In this document: positions 16,320-24,456 of the stretch, piece after piece
How positions within the stretch are numbered: position 1 is the stretch's first letter
Layout: every line of letters starts with the position of its first letter
Assembly: GCA_017305835.1 (NCBI GenBank)
Contig: JAFKJY010000059.1
Coordinates: 1 to 61,454, forward strand
From: Hyphomicrobiales bacterium
GTDB taxonomy: Bacteria; Pseudomonadota; Alphaproteobacteria; Rhizobiales; Rhizobiaceae
Direction of reading: 5' to 3'
DNA length: 61,454 bases
Notes under the pieces: generated by a model
The model's database searches: none
Told to the model about the DNA's origin: nothing
What the model saw: the letters and a program-made list of their open reading frames with translations, nothing else
Made by a program: the position numbers and the translations under genes

Positions 16320-17480
16320 CTACGCCAGCCTGCCGCCCAGCGTCTCGACGAACCAGTCGGCGATGTAGGAACGGCCGAAGGTCATGTTGTCGGCGCCGAC
16401 ATGCTCGACCCCGCCCTCGCGGTCGGTGAAGATCTTCAGCTCGCGGCGCGGCGAGTTGACGAGCTGGTCGTAGCTCTGGTGGGCGTAGTCGACGCTGATC
16501 TGCCGGTCCCTGGCGCCGTGGGTGACGAGGAACGGCACGCGGATTTTCTCCATCACGCCGTTGAGGTGCATGCCGGCCGACTTCTCGAGGAAGTCGTCCA
16601 GATCCTTGGCGCCGAACACCCACTGGACGTGGTTCCAGTAGTGCGGCACCGGGTTCTCGCCCTCCCGCTTCAGCCGCTTCTGCTGCACTTCGGCCCAGTT
16701 GTGGTTGGCGCCCCAGACGGCGCCCGAGGCGATGCGCGGCTCGAACGCCGCGACGCGCGGCACGTAGAAGCCGCCGAGCGAGATGCCGGTGATGCCGATG
16801 CGCTTTGCGTCGACGTCCGGCCGCGCGGCCAGCCAGTCGAACACCGGCGTGCCCCACTCCTCCGACTTCCACGTCGCCGGCAGGCCCTGCTTGCGCAGCG
16901 TCTCGCCGGTGCCGGGCTGGTCGACGCACAGCGTCGAGATGCCGCGCGCGGCGAGCGCATGCGGCAGCCAGGTCCAGTAGAGCAGTTCCTTGCAGCTATC
17001 GAGGCCGTTCAGGTAGATCACCGCCGGCGCCGGTCCCTCGACCCCCTCGGCGCGGGTGTAGAGCACCGGGATCACCTTGCCCTTGTAGGGGATCTCCAGC
17101 CGCTCGACATTGTCCTTCGCGTAGCGCGTGCCCTTGGCGAAGGCGTCGAGCCCCTTCTGGTAGGTCTCGGCGCGGCCCGGATGGCCGTGGCCCTGCATGC
17201 GCTCGGCGGTGATGTAGTAGAGCGCGGCGCGCTGCAGCTTCGGCCCGGCCGACAGCAGCCGGCCCTTCGCCTCGTCCTCGCCGGCGAGCTCGACGAGCTT
17301 GTCGGCCACCTTCACCCATTCGCGCATGAAGTCGAGCGTGCCGGCGTCCTCGCCGCCCTGCGCCTTCTCCAGCAGCGGCTGGCACATGTCCATGATCTCG
17401 CCCAGCTCGGCCCCGCTCGCCATGGCGATCGAGATGGAGAGGTTCCAGACATAGTTGGGGAAGTAGTTGAACAGCGCCAT
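16320..17480 (-). CDS. Alpha/beta hydrolase, 2,6-dihydroxypseudooxynicotine hydrolase-like
   Basis: 386 residues: a helical N-terminal domain of about 120 residues followed by an alpha/beta hydrolase core with the nucleophile S234 in GISLGG and a late His in GGVEHVGADN. The long helical N-terminal domain and the VIYLNGLDSCKELLYW segment match the C-C bond hydrolases of the DHPON hydrolase/FrsA-like group. It lies 47 bp after the FAD hydroxylase gene, suggesting hydroxylation of a ring followed by side-chain C-C cleavage. The actual substrate need not be a pyridine. Confidence 0.82.
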   Translation of the reverse strand: MALFNYFPNYVWNLSISIAMASGAELGEIMDMCQPLLEKAQGGEDAGTLDFMREWVKVADKLVELAGEDEAKGRLLSAGPKLQRAALYYITAERMQGHGHPGRAETYQKGLDAFAKGTRYAKDNVERLEIPYKGKVIPVLYTRAEGVEGPAPAVIYLNGLDSCKELLYWTWLPHALAARGISTLCVDQPGTGETLRKQGLPATWKSEEWGTPVFDWLAARPDVDAKRIGITGISLGGFYVPRVAAFEPRIASGAVWGANHNWAEVQQKRLKREGENPVPHYWNHVQWVFGAKDLDDFLEKSAGMHLNGVMEKIRVPFLVTHGARDRQISVDYAHQSYDQLVNSPRRELKIFTDREGGVEHVGADNMTFGRSYIADWFVETLGGRLA

Positions 17481-17527
17481 GGCTGGCCTCCTTGCAGATA
17501 TGTGCGGCTTGCGGGCGGCGGCCCGCG

Positions 17528-18646
17528 TCAGATCGGCTGCGCCATCAGGCCCAGCGCCTGGCGCTGGATCTCGGCCATGTCGACATGGCCGATCTTGCCC
17601 ATCTGGCTGTCGCCGAGCGCGACCGAGTTGACGACGATGAACTGCGCCCGCTCGAAGCGGCGGGCGCGATATGCGCGGAACGCGGCCTCGGGCCCGGTCG
17701 CCTTGGCCAGCTCGTCGGCCAGCACCACGCCGTCCTCGATCGCCAGCCCCGCGCCCTGCGCCAGATGCGGCGTGCAGGCATGCACGGCGTCGCCCAGGAG
17801 CACGACGCGGCCCTTGTGCCAGTCGCCCTCGACGAACACCGTCTCCAGCGGCCGCCCGACCACGCCCTCGTCATCGGTGATCTGCTTCGCCAGCTCGACG
17901 ATCTGCGGCGCCGCGCCCTTCGTGCGCTCGCGCATCACCGCCGCCGAGCCTTCCTTGGCGAGGCGGAAGTCCGCCGGTTCCTGGCTGAGCAGGAACATGT
18001 ACATCAGCCCTTTGCCGAGCGGCACGACGCCGGCGCTGTGCGGGCCGGTATAGATGCGGATGCAGGTGAGGTCGTCCGGCTGCGGGAAGTTGTAGCGCCA
18101 CACCCACTGGCCGGTGTAGCGCGGCTTCGGCGCGTCGGGCAGGATCTGCGCGCGGGTGCGCGAATAGACGCCGTCGGCGCCCACCACGACGTCGTAGCGG
18201 CCCCTGGTGCCGTCGGAGAAGGTGACGTCGACGCCCTTGCCGTCGTCGGAAAGCGTCTCGGCGGTGACGCCGAGCCGCACCGCGGCGCCCAGCTCCTTCA
18301 CCTTGTTGGCGAGCACGCGCTGCAGGTCGGTGCGGCGGATGCCGGCGTTCGACGGATACTGCTCGCCCGCCAGCCGCGGCGTCGGGAACTCGGCGACCTT
18401 CTGCCCGGTCGGGGTGAACATCTCGGTGAAGTCGAAGCCGTAGGCCTCGGCCATGTAGTCTTCCAGAAGGCCGATGGAGCCCATCGCGCGGACGACGTTG
18501 AACTGCTGGATGATGCCGACGCCGTAGACCGTCCAGGTCGGGTCCTTCTCGACGATCTCGACCGCAAAGCCCTTGCGGCGCAGCGCGATCGCCGCCGTCA
18601 GCCCGCCTATGCCGCCGCCGACGACGAGAATCCTCAGGTCCTTCAT
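17528..18646 (-). CDS. FAD-dependent aromatic hydroxylase (salicylate hydroxylase-like)
   Basis: 372 residues with all three class A flavoprotein monooxygenase motifs: GGGIGGLTAAIAL (from residue 10), GADGVYSRTR (DG motif near 157-164) and GDAVHACTPHLAQGAG (from 285). It uses NAD(P)H and O2 to hydroxylate a phenolic or heteroaromatic ring. A degenerate island operator lies 26 bp before the ATG. It forms a two-gene operon with the downstream hydrolase. It could prepare a catechol for the LigAB- or VOC-type dioxygenase nearby. Confidence 0.88.
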   Translation of the reverse strand: MKDLRILVVGGGIGGLTAAIALRRKGFAVEIVEKDPTWTVYGVGIIQQFNVVRAMGSIGLLEDYMAEAYGFDFTEMFTPTGQKVAEFPTPRLAGEQYPSNAGIRRTDLQRVLANKVKELGAAVRLGVTAETLSDDGKGVDVTFSDGTRGRYDVVVGADGVYSRTRAQILPDAPKPRYTGQWVWRYNFPQPDDLTCIRIYTGPHSAGVVPLGKGLMYMFLLSQEPADFRLAKEGSAAVMRERTKGAAPQIVELAKQITDDEGVVGRPLETVFVEGDWHKGRVVLLGDAVHACTPHLAQGAGLAIEDGVVLADELAKATGPEAAFRAYRARRFERAQFIVVNSVALGDSQMGKIGHVDMAEIQRQALGLMAQPI

Positions 18647-18671
18647 CCGCTTCCCCCCTTTCGCGGCACGT

Positions 18672-18687
18672 TTAGCCGAGCGACCAA
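18672..18687. promoter_or_regulatory. Operator, island site 6
   Basis: TTAGCCGAGCGACCAA matches the island consensus at 15 of 16 positions. It lies 26 bp upstream of the FAD hydroxylase start and just beyond the 3' end of the LysR gene. Confidence 0.5.
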
Positions 18688-18717
18688 CATTTCGGAAATG
18701 GAAAGCATGGATTGAAC

Positions 18718-19650
18718 CTATTGACCCGCTCGATTGGACCGCGGCACCGGCAGGTCGGCCGCAGCGCGGCGCATCAGCCCCCTCAGCCACTTGATTCCGG
18801 GGTCCTGCTTCTTGTGCTCGTGCCACTGCACGTGCTGGTCGAGCAGCGGCGCGGAGAACGGCAGCGGATGCACCGTGACCGGCAGGCCGTGGATGGCCGC
18901 CCGCCCGATCAGCCCGTGCACCGTCGCCAGCCGGTCCGAGCCGACGACGAGGTGCGGCAGCACGGCGAAGGAGTAGCAATAGACGTCGATGTCGCGCTCG
19001 ATGCCGTGCTCGGCGAGGAAGCCGTTCTCGAAGCTGGTCGGCACCGTCGGCGGGTACATGCGCACATGCCGCGCCCTGCGATAGTCGGCCTCCGTCAGCG
19101 GCGCGCTTCCGTAGCGGCCTTCCGACCAGGCCACGCAGACGAAGTCGTCCTCGTAGACCAGCTCGCTCGGATGCTCCTTCGAGATGAACATGCCGGGCGC
19201 GATCAGCAGGTCGGCGTCGCCGCGCTCGATGGTCAGATACGGAATCTCCGTCTGCGGCAGCAGGTTGAAGCGCACCTGCGCCTCCTCGCGGGCGGCCAGC
19301 GCCAGCACGCGCGGCATGAAGGCCGTCATCGAATAGTCGGACAACAGGATGCGGAATTCGCGCGTAGAGTTCCTCGGGTCGAACTCGACGTCGCTGGAGA
19401 TCGTCGCTTCGACGCGCACGAGGATGTCGCGGATCGAGTGCTGCATGGCCTGCGCGCGCGGCGTCAGCTCCATGCGCCGCCCGACCTGCACCAGCAGCGG
19501 ATCGTCGAAATAGGCCCGCAGCCGCGTCAGCGCGTTGGACATGGCCGACTGGCTCATGTTCATCTGCTCGGCCGCGCGGCTGATGGACTGGAGGTTGAGC
19601 AGGTGGTCCAGCGCCACCAGCAGGTTCAGGTCGAGCTTCTTGAAGCGCAT
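18718..19650 (-). CDS. LysR-family regulator (NodD/NahR-like)
   Basis: 310 residues. The HTH region LDLNLLVALDHLL..SISRAAEQMNMSQSAMSNALTRLR is of the NahR/NodD subgroup, and the effector domain ends QDPGIKWLRGLM, the usual end of that group. The ATG at 19650 has AGGAGAGAG upstream; an upstream ATG at 19698 would lie in the divergent promoter. It is divergent from the VOC dioxygenase/Rieske operon, which it probably activates in response to an aromatic effector. Confidence 0.9.
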   Translation of the reverse strand: MRFKKLDLNLLVALDHLLNLQSISRAAEQMNMSQSAMSNALTRLRAYFDDPLLVQVGRRMELTPRAQAMQHSIRDILVRVEATISSDVEFDPRNSTREFRILLSDYSMTAFMPRVLALAAREEAQVRFNLLPQTEIPYLTIERGDADLLIAPGMFISKEHPSELVYEDDFVCVAWSEGRYGSAPLTEADYRRARHVRMYPPTVPTSFENGFLAEHGIERDIDVYCYSFAVLPHLVVGSDRLATVHGLIGRAAIHGLPVTVHPLPFSAPLLDQHVQWHEHKKQDPGIKWLRGLMRRAAADLPVPRSNRAGQ

Positions 19651-19698
19651 GCGCTCTCTCCTCGCGTGCGGGCCGCCATCGTAATGTATTTGCCCCAT

Positions 19699-19717
19699 CG
19701 ATCCAAACCATGGATCG
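19699..19717. promoter_or_regulatory. Inverted repeat between divergent LysR and dioxygenase genes
   Basis: CGATCC (19699-19704) and GGATCG (19712-19717) are separated by 7 bp, in the 151-bp gap between the LysR start (19650) and the dioxygenase start (19802). Its placement suits a LysR-type activator site. No island consensus site is present here, so this pair of genes may be under separate control. Confidence 0.45.
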
Positions 19718-19801
19718 GAACAATTTCACAAATGGCCAGCGCCCGCCTAGAAGCGTTGCAGGCAGCCGGCCGTGCCGGCACCCGCACAGGAGGATTCGCC
19801 C

Positions 19802-20743
19802 ATGCGCATCGTCGGACCCGACGAGCTGGTCTTCGGCGTCGACGACCCGGCCGCCTGCCGGTCGTTCCTGGCCGATTACGGCCTGATGGAAGCGCCGGCG
19901 CCGGACGGCGCCCATTTCTTCGAGGCCCTCGACGGCACCGGCTTCACGCTGCGCCGCCGCGACGACCCGGCTCTGCCGGCGCCGCTGCGAACCGGCAGCA
20001 TGCTGCGCCTGACGGTGTGGGGCGTCGAGGACCAGGCCTCGCTGGACGCGATCGAGGCGGAGCTGTCGCGCGACCGCAAGGTGGACAAGGCCGCCGACGG
20101 CACGCTGCGCTGCCAAGACGACGCCGGGTTCGAGATCGCCTTCCGCATCTCCACCCGCCGCAAGCTCGACCTGCCGGCCGAGATGATCAACAGCCCCGGT
20201 GCGAAGCCGGGCCGGCCGGCCAACGTCATCGGCGCCAACCAGGACGCCGAGGCGCGGCCGCGCACGCTGAGCCACATCGTCTATTTCGTCCCCGACATGG
20301 ACAAGATGGCGAACTTCTACATCGACCGGCTGAAGTTCGTGGTCACCGACAAGTTCAACAATGCCGGCCCGTTCCTGCGGCCGCAGGCGAACTGGGACCA
20401 CCACTGCCTGTTCATGATCCAGACGCCCGAATACATGCAGGGGCTGGAGCACGTCGCCTTCCACATGCAGGGCCCGACCGACCTGATGCTGGCCGGCTCG
20501 CGCATGGTCAAGAAGGGCTACGAGAGCTTCTGGGGCCCCGGCCGCCACAAGTTCGGCTCCAACTGGTTCTGGTACTTCAACTCGCCGCTCGGCACCCATA
20601 TCGAGTACGACGCCGACATGGACCTGCACGACGACGAATGGGAAGCGCGCTACGCAGACATCCAGCCGGAGACGGCGCAGATGTTCCTGTTCGAGAACGT
20701 CGAGAAGTGGACCCCGGGCGGCCCGCCTCCCGGGAAGAAGTGA
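19802..20743 (+). CDS. VOC-superfamily extradiol dioxygenase (class I, two-domain)
   Basis: 313 residues in two VOC modules. The C-terminal module carries candidate Fe(II) ligands H158 (SHIVYFV), H217 (GLEHVAFHM) and E268 (THIEYDADMD), in the order and spacing of catechol 2,3-/2,3-dihydroxybiphenyl 1,2-dioxygenases. The N-terminal module is degenerate, as in that family. GGAGGA lies before the ATG. It is followed after 1 bp by a Rieske gene. This is the second extradiol enzyme of the island and is unrelated in fold to the LigB type. Confidence 0.85.
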   Translation: MRIVGPDELVFGVDDPAACRSFLADYGLMEAPAPDGAHFFEALDGTGFTLRRRDDPALPAPLRTGSMLRLTVWGVEDQASLDAIEAELSRDRKVDKAADGTLRCQDDAGFEIAFRISTRRKLDLPAEMINSPGAKPGRPANVIGANQDAEARPRTLSHIVYFVPDMDKMANFYIDRLKFVVTDKFNNAGPFLRPQANWDHHCLFMIQTPEYMQGLEHVAFHMQGPTDLMLAGSRMVKKGYESFWGPGRHKFGSNWFWYFNSPLGTHIEYDADMDLHDDEWEARYADIQPETAQMFLFENVEKWTPGGPPPGKK

Positions 20744-20744
20744 G

Positions 20745-21149
20745 ATGACGCTGCACCAGCGCCGCTTCGAGACGGTCGTGCCCGACAGGCCGATCGGCCG
20801 TCTCGACGACATTGCGGACGGCCATTCGCGCGGCTTCGACCCGCTCGGCGAGGGCCGCGACACGATGTTCGTCGTGCGCCGGGGCGGCTCCGTCTTCGCC
20901 TACCGCAACCATTGCCCGCACTACGACCGCGCGCGCATGGCGTGGAAGAAGGACGAGTTCATGAACGGCGACCGCTCGCAGATCATGTGCTCGGCCCACG
21001 GCGCGCTGTTCTCGATCGAGGACGGCGCCTGCACGCAGGGCCCCTGCCTCGGCCTCTCGCTCTATCCCGTCGCGGTCGAGCTGCGCGACGGCGAGATCTG
21101 GATCACCGAGCCCTACGCCCCCGGCTTCTGGCGCGAGCGGAGCGCCTAG
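20745..21149 (+). CDS. Small Rieske [2Fe-2S] protein
   Basis: 134 residues. Cluster ligands are C57/H59 (CPHY) and C82/H85 (CSAH), with 22 residues between the pairs instead of the 15-17 of common Rieske ferredoxins. The following HGALFSIEDGACTQGPCLGL is typical of a small Rieske group found beside aromatic degradation genes. It probably transfers electrons to, or reactivates the iron of, the preceding dioxygenase, with which it is tightly coupled (1-bp gap). No dedicated reductase is adjacent; the FMN reductase at 11092 is a distant candidate. Confidence 0.87.
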   Translation: MTLHQRRFETVVPDRPIGRLDDIADGHSRGFDPLGEGRDTMFVVRRGGSVFAYRNHCPHYDRARMAWKKDEFMNGDRSQIMCSAHGALFSIEDGACTQGPCLGLSLYPVAVELRDGEIWITEPYAPGFWRERSA

Positions 21150-21197
21150 AGCGGTTCTGGTTTTCACGGAATCGGCAGAACCGCTCTATCTTTTTGT
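21147..21197 (+). terminator. Rho-independent-like terminator after the Rieske gene
   Basis: A perfect 13-bp stem (21147-21159 with 21176-21188, 16-nt loop) is followed by TCTTTTTGTTT. The TAG stop codon of the Rieske gene forms the first three bases of the stem. It would end the dioxygenase/Rieske transcript before the convergent FAH operon. Confidence 0.75.
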
Positions 21198-21203
21198 TTG
21201 GCT

Positions 21204-21247
21204 GCATTTCCGGACGCAAAACCGCTTCGCACTTTTGCTGGAAATGC
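21204..21247 (-). repeat. Dispersed 44-bp palindromic repeat, copy 1
   Basis: Read on the minus strand this matches 57551-57594 at 42 of 44 positions. Its ends (GCATTTCC...GGAAATGC) are inverted. It is a common type of intergenic repeat in rhizobial genomes. Here it fills the gap between convergent operons and could terminate the leftward FAH transcript. Confidence 0.75.
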
Positions 21248-21256
21248 TCTAGCCGC

Positions 21257-22231
21257 CTATCCCTTCGCGACGGCCTGGTCGATGGCGCCGAACAGCGGCC
21301 GCCCGTCCGGCAGCTTCGCCTCCATCCGCACCCGCTCGCCGAACGCCATGAACGGCGTCTTCGGCGCGCCGAGGTCGAGCGTCTCGATGCCGCGCCGCTC
21401 GGCGATGCAGGACGAGCCGACCTCGCGGAAGTTGGCGTTGGACACCGTGCCCGAGCCGATCACCGTGCCGGCCACGAGGTCGCGCGAATAGGCCGCGTGC
21501 GCGACGTGGTCGCCGAACCCCTTGCACATCGCATGGCCGTTGGCCGCGCCGAAGCGCGCGCCGCGGAAATCGACTTCCAGCGGAAGGTCGACCTGCCCGT
21601 CGCGCCAGTGCGGCCCTAGCTCGTCCGGCGTCACCGCCACCGGCGCCATCGAGCAGCGCGGCTTGCAGCGCAGCACGCCGAAGCCGGACTTCATCTCGAC
21701 CGCCGCCATGCCGCGCAGGCTCCAGTCGTTGATCTGCACGACCAGCCTGATGTGCCGCGCGCCGTCCTGCGCCGTCACGCCCATCGGCACGGCACCGGTG
21801 ATGATGCCGAACTCGCCCTCGAAGTCGATGTTGTCGGCCTCGGAGGGAAACAGCGCGGTCTCGGTCGGCGACAGGAAACGGTCGGAGATGCCCTGATACA
21901 TCAGCAGGATGTCGAGCCCCTGCTTGGCGTCGAAGCCGACGAGCTGCTTCATCAGCTCGCCATGGCTGTCATAGGCCGAGCCGTCGAGCCACTGCCAGGC
22001 GCGCGGCAGCGGCGCCAGCGCCTTCGCGGGATCGAAGGCGACAGACCCCTCCGCCCTGCCCGCGTTGAGCGCCGCATATTCGGCCTCCAGCGCGGGCGCC
22101 AGCTCCTCCCACGCCTCCAGCGCCGCTTGTAGCGTCGTCGCGGCCTTCGCCGGAACGGCACGCGCATTGTCGCGCGAGACGAGGTGCAGCCGCCCGTCGG
22201 GCGTGCCGTTTGGCAGGGTTGCAAAGCGCAT
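21257..22231 (-). CDS. Fumarylacetoacetate hydrolase-family protein (paralogue 2)
   Basis: 324 residues with the same layout as the product of 6054-7049: LPNGTPDGRLHLVSRD at the start, MYQGISDRF, metal motif DFEGEFGII (E138, E140), D169 in INDWS, and GTVSNANFREVGSSCIAERR near the end. The shared blocks indicate duplication and divergence within this island. The start at 22231 is chosen where similarity to the paralogue begins. It follows the cyclase-family gene by 11 bp and is the last gene of the MFS operon. It probably acts on a related acylpyruvate-type intermediate. Confidence 0.87.
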   Translation of the reverse strand: MRFATLPNGTPDGRLHLVSRDNARAVPAKAATTLQAALEAWEELAPALEAEYAALNAGRAEGSVAFDPAKALAPLPRAWQWLDGSAYDSHGELMKQLVGFDAKQGLDILLMYQGISDRFLSPTETALFPSEADNIDFEGEFGIITGAVPMGVTAQDGARHIRLVVQINDWSLRGMAAVEMKSGFGVLRCKPRCSMAPVAVTPDELGPHWRDGQVDLPLEVDFRGARFGAANGHAMCKGFGDHVAHAAYSRDLVAGTVIGSGTVSNANFREVGSSCIAERRGIETLDLGAPKTPFMAFGERVRMEAKLPDGRPLFGAIDQAVAKG

Positions 22232-22242
22232 CGCGGTTCCCC

Positions 22243-23016
22243 TCAGTCCTCGACGATGGCGACGGGCCGGCACCAGCCGGCCGAGCCCCTGTCGACCTTG
22301 ACCGGGAAGCAGACCACCTCGAAGCCGGTCGCCGGCAGGCTTTCCAGATTGCCGAGCTTCTCCATGTGGCAGTAGACCGTCTCGGCGCCCGCCTTGTGGC
22401 CTTCCCAGAACAGCGACCAGTCGCCGGTCTCGCGGATGCGCGCCATCTGCGACATCAGCGGCGCGTCCCAGCTCCAGGCGTCGATGCCGCACACCCGCAT
22501 GCCGCGCGCCGTCAGCCACAGCGTCGCCTCGCGCCCCATGCCGCAGCCGGCCGATACGTAGTCGTCCTGACCGTAGCGCGAGCCGGCCCGCGTGTTCACC
22601 AGCACGATGTCGCCCGGCTTCAGCTCGTGGCCGATCCGCTTCAGCTCGGCCTCCACCTCCGCCGCGGTGACGACGTGGCCGTCCGGCAGGGCGCGGAAGT
22701 CGAGCTTGACGCCGCGACCCATGCACCAGTCGAGCGGCACCTGGTCGATCGTCATCGACGGCTTCCCGCCGTCCATCGTCGGGTGGTAGTGCCACGGCGC
22801 GTCCATATGCGTGCCGCTGTGGGTGGTCATCTGGCAGCGCTCCACCGCCGCGCCCTTGCCCTCGAGCTGCCTGTCGACGGGGATGCCGAACAGCTTCTCG
22901 AAGTCGCGCGCACCGGCATCGTGGCCGACATATTCGATCTTCGGCTCCAGCCCCGGCGGGTCGGACCTGATGCCGGCGGTGAGGGCCACCGACAGGTCGA
23001 TGATGCGCTTGGCCAA
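22243..23016 (-). CDS. Cyclase-family (kynurenine formamidase-like) metal hydrolase
   Basis: 257 residues. The family motif is visible as MTTHSGTHMDAPWHYH (HxGTHxDxPxH), which holds the metal. The C-terminal FEVVCFPVKVDRGSAGWCRPVAI matches cyclase-family ends. No ATG fits; TTG at 23016 has GAAAGGAGA upstream and starts exactly where the family begins (AKRIIDLSV). It lies between an MFS carrier and FAH, consistent with hydrolysis of an amide, lactone or isatin-like ring-opened intermediate. Confidence 0.85.
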   Translation of the reverse strand: MAKRIIDLSVALTAGIRSDPPGLEPKIEYVGHDAGARDFEKLFGIPVDRQLEGKGAAVERCQMTTHSGTHMDAPWHYHPTMDGGKPSMTIDQVPLDWCMGRGVKLDFRALPDGHVVTAAEVEAELKRIGHELKPGDIVLVNTRAGSRYGQDDYVSAGCGMGREATLWLTARGMRVCGIDAWSWDAPLMSQMARIRETGDWSLFWEGHKAGAETVYCHMEKLGNLESLPATGFEVVCFPVKVDRGSAGWCRPVAIVED

Positions 23017-23080
23017 GATGGGTCTCCTTTCAAAAGCTGGAGCATGCCCGGAACGTCGCCGTCCCGGACATGCACCCTCG

Positions 23081-23109
23081 CGCGCGGCCGGCCCCCTGCT
23101 GGCCGCGCG
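23081..23109 (-). terminator. GC-rich hairpin between MFS and cyclase genes
   Basis: An 11-bp stem with one G-T type pair (23081-23091 with 23099-23109) and a 7-nt loop, directly after the MFS stop on the transcribed strand. There is no T-run, so it is more likely a partial or processing hairpin than a full terminator. The 100-bp gap holds no gene. Confidence 0.35.
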
Positions 23110-23116
23110 TCCGGTT

Positions 23117-24316
23117 TCAGGCCGCCTCGACGACCGCGTTGCGCGGCCGCGCCGCCAGCGTCGCGACCGCCGCCGCGGCCGAGATCGCGGCGAACACGCC
23201 GACCGCGGCCGACGTGCCGCCGACGGCGGCGGCAAACGCCAGCACCAGCAGCGGGCTGACGAAGTTGCCGATGAAGAAGGCGGTCTGCCAGCCGCCCGTG
23301 CCGCGCCCGCGCAGGTCGAAATGCAGGTGCGCCATGATCGCCGTCACCATCAGCGGCAGGAAGATGCCGCAGCCGAGATTGGCGACGACGATGCCGGCGA
23401 CGAACCAGTAGTAGCCGGAGCCCCACGCCATCAGCGCCAGCCCGGCGGCCATCAGCGCGAAGGCGAGCAGAAGGTTGTGCCAGAACGTGGCCTGCGCCCG
23501 CAGCTTGAAGATGATGCTGCCGACCGGCACGGCGATGGCGCCGATCGCGGTGGTGATGCCGATCGTCTGCGGCGAGGTCACGCCGCGCTCGTTGAGCAGG
23601 AAGCCGACCTGGATCTGCGGGATGAAGAAGATCAGCGCGCCGACGAAGGCGATGGCGTAGAGCCACGCCACCTGCTTCCACGGGAAGCGCAGGCCGGTCA
23701 CCGCCTGCTCGACCTCGGTCCTGGCCGGCTCGCGCAGCAGCATCATGGCGAGCGGCGCGGCGACGACCGCCAGCCCGTAGACGTAGTAGGCGTTGCGCCA
23801 GTTGGATTCGCCCAGCGCCCCGCCCAGCCCGAAGAACACGATCGCCGCGATCGAGGCTGCCGAGGCCTGCGCCACGAACCATTTGTCGCGCTCGGCGCCG
23901 CGCCAGTAGTCGCCGATCAGCGTCGTGCTCGCCGTCATGATCGCGGCTTCGGCGAAGCCGAGCGCGACGCGCGAGCCGATGATGGCTTCCAGGCTGCCGA
24001 GATGGGCCGGCAGGACGCCGATGATCGCATAGGCGACCAGCGACCAGACCAGCAGCCGCTTGCGGCCGAAGCTGTCGATCACCTTGCCCATGAAGGGCGC
24101 CACCAGCGCCACGACCAGCGCGGGGATGGCCAGCGCCAGGATGCCCTTCTGCTCGGCGGCCGGATCGACCGCGGCGAACTCCGCCACCATGTTCGGCACG
24201 ATCGGCGCCAGCAGCGTCGTCGCCGCCACCGACACCAGCGACAGCACGACCAGCAGGATGCCCTGCGAGGTTCCGGCGCGGCCGCCGGACCCGATGCTCG
24301 CGGTTGCGATGCTCAT
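23117..24316 (-). CDS. MFS transporter, probable aromatic or organic acid uptake
   Basis: 399 residues with about 12 hydrophobic segments and the MFS loop 2-3 signature GKVIDSFGRKRLL, plus the GSRVALGFAEAAIM segment in helix 4. The ATG at 24316 is used, after GAGAGGGAGA. A degenerate island operator lies about 67 bp upstream. It heads an operon with a cyclase-family hydrolase and FAH, so uptake of the island's substrate into the cytoplasm is the likely role. Confidence 0.87.
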   Translation of the reverse strand: MSIATASIGSGGRAGTSQGILLVVLSLVSVAATTLLAPIVPNMVAEFAAVDPAAEQKGILALAIPALVVALVAPFMGKVIDSFGRKRLLVWSLVAYAIIGVLPAHLGSLEAIIGSRVALGFAEAAIMTASTTLIGDYWRGAERDKWFVAQASAASIAAIVFFGLGGALGESNWRNAYYVYGLAVVAAPLAMMLLREPARTEVEQAVTGLRFPWKQVAWLYAIAFVGALIFFIPQIQVGFLLNERGVTSPQTIGITTAIGAIAVPVGSIIFKLRAQATFWHNLLLAFALMAAGLALMAWGSGYYWFVAGIVVANLGCGIFLPLMVTAIMAHLHFDLRGRGTGGWQTAFFIGNFVSPLLVLAFAAAVGGTSAAVGVFAAISAAAAVATLAARPRNAVVEAA

Positions 24317-24382
24317 GATCTCTCTCCCTCTCCCGATGGCGGGCCCGCATGCGCAGGCCGCCACCCGGACGAGCGATAACGT

Positions 24383-24398
24383 TAGGTCGGTCGTTCAA
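24383..24398. promoter_or_regulatory. Weak operator-like sequence, possible island site 7
   Basis: TAGGTCGGTCGTTCAA agrees with the island consensus at 13 of 16 positions, with one arm eroded. It is kept because it sits about 67 bp before the MFS start, the same placement as the stronger sites. It could be chance. Confidence 0.35.
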
Positions 24399-24456
24399 GA
24401 AGCGGATTGTCTGGATGGCAGGAATTGACCGCGTCAATAGGTGACGCGGCCACCCA

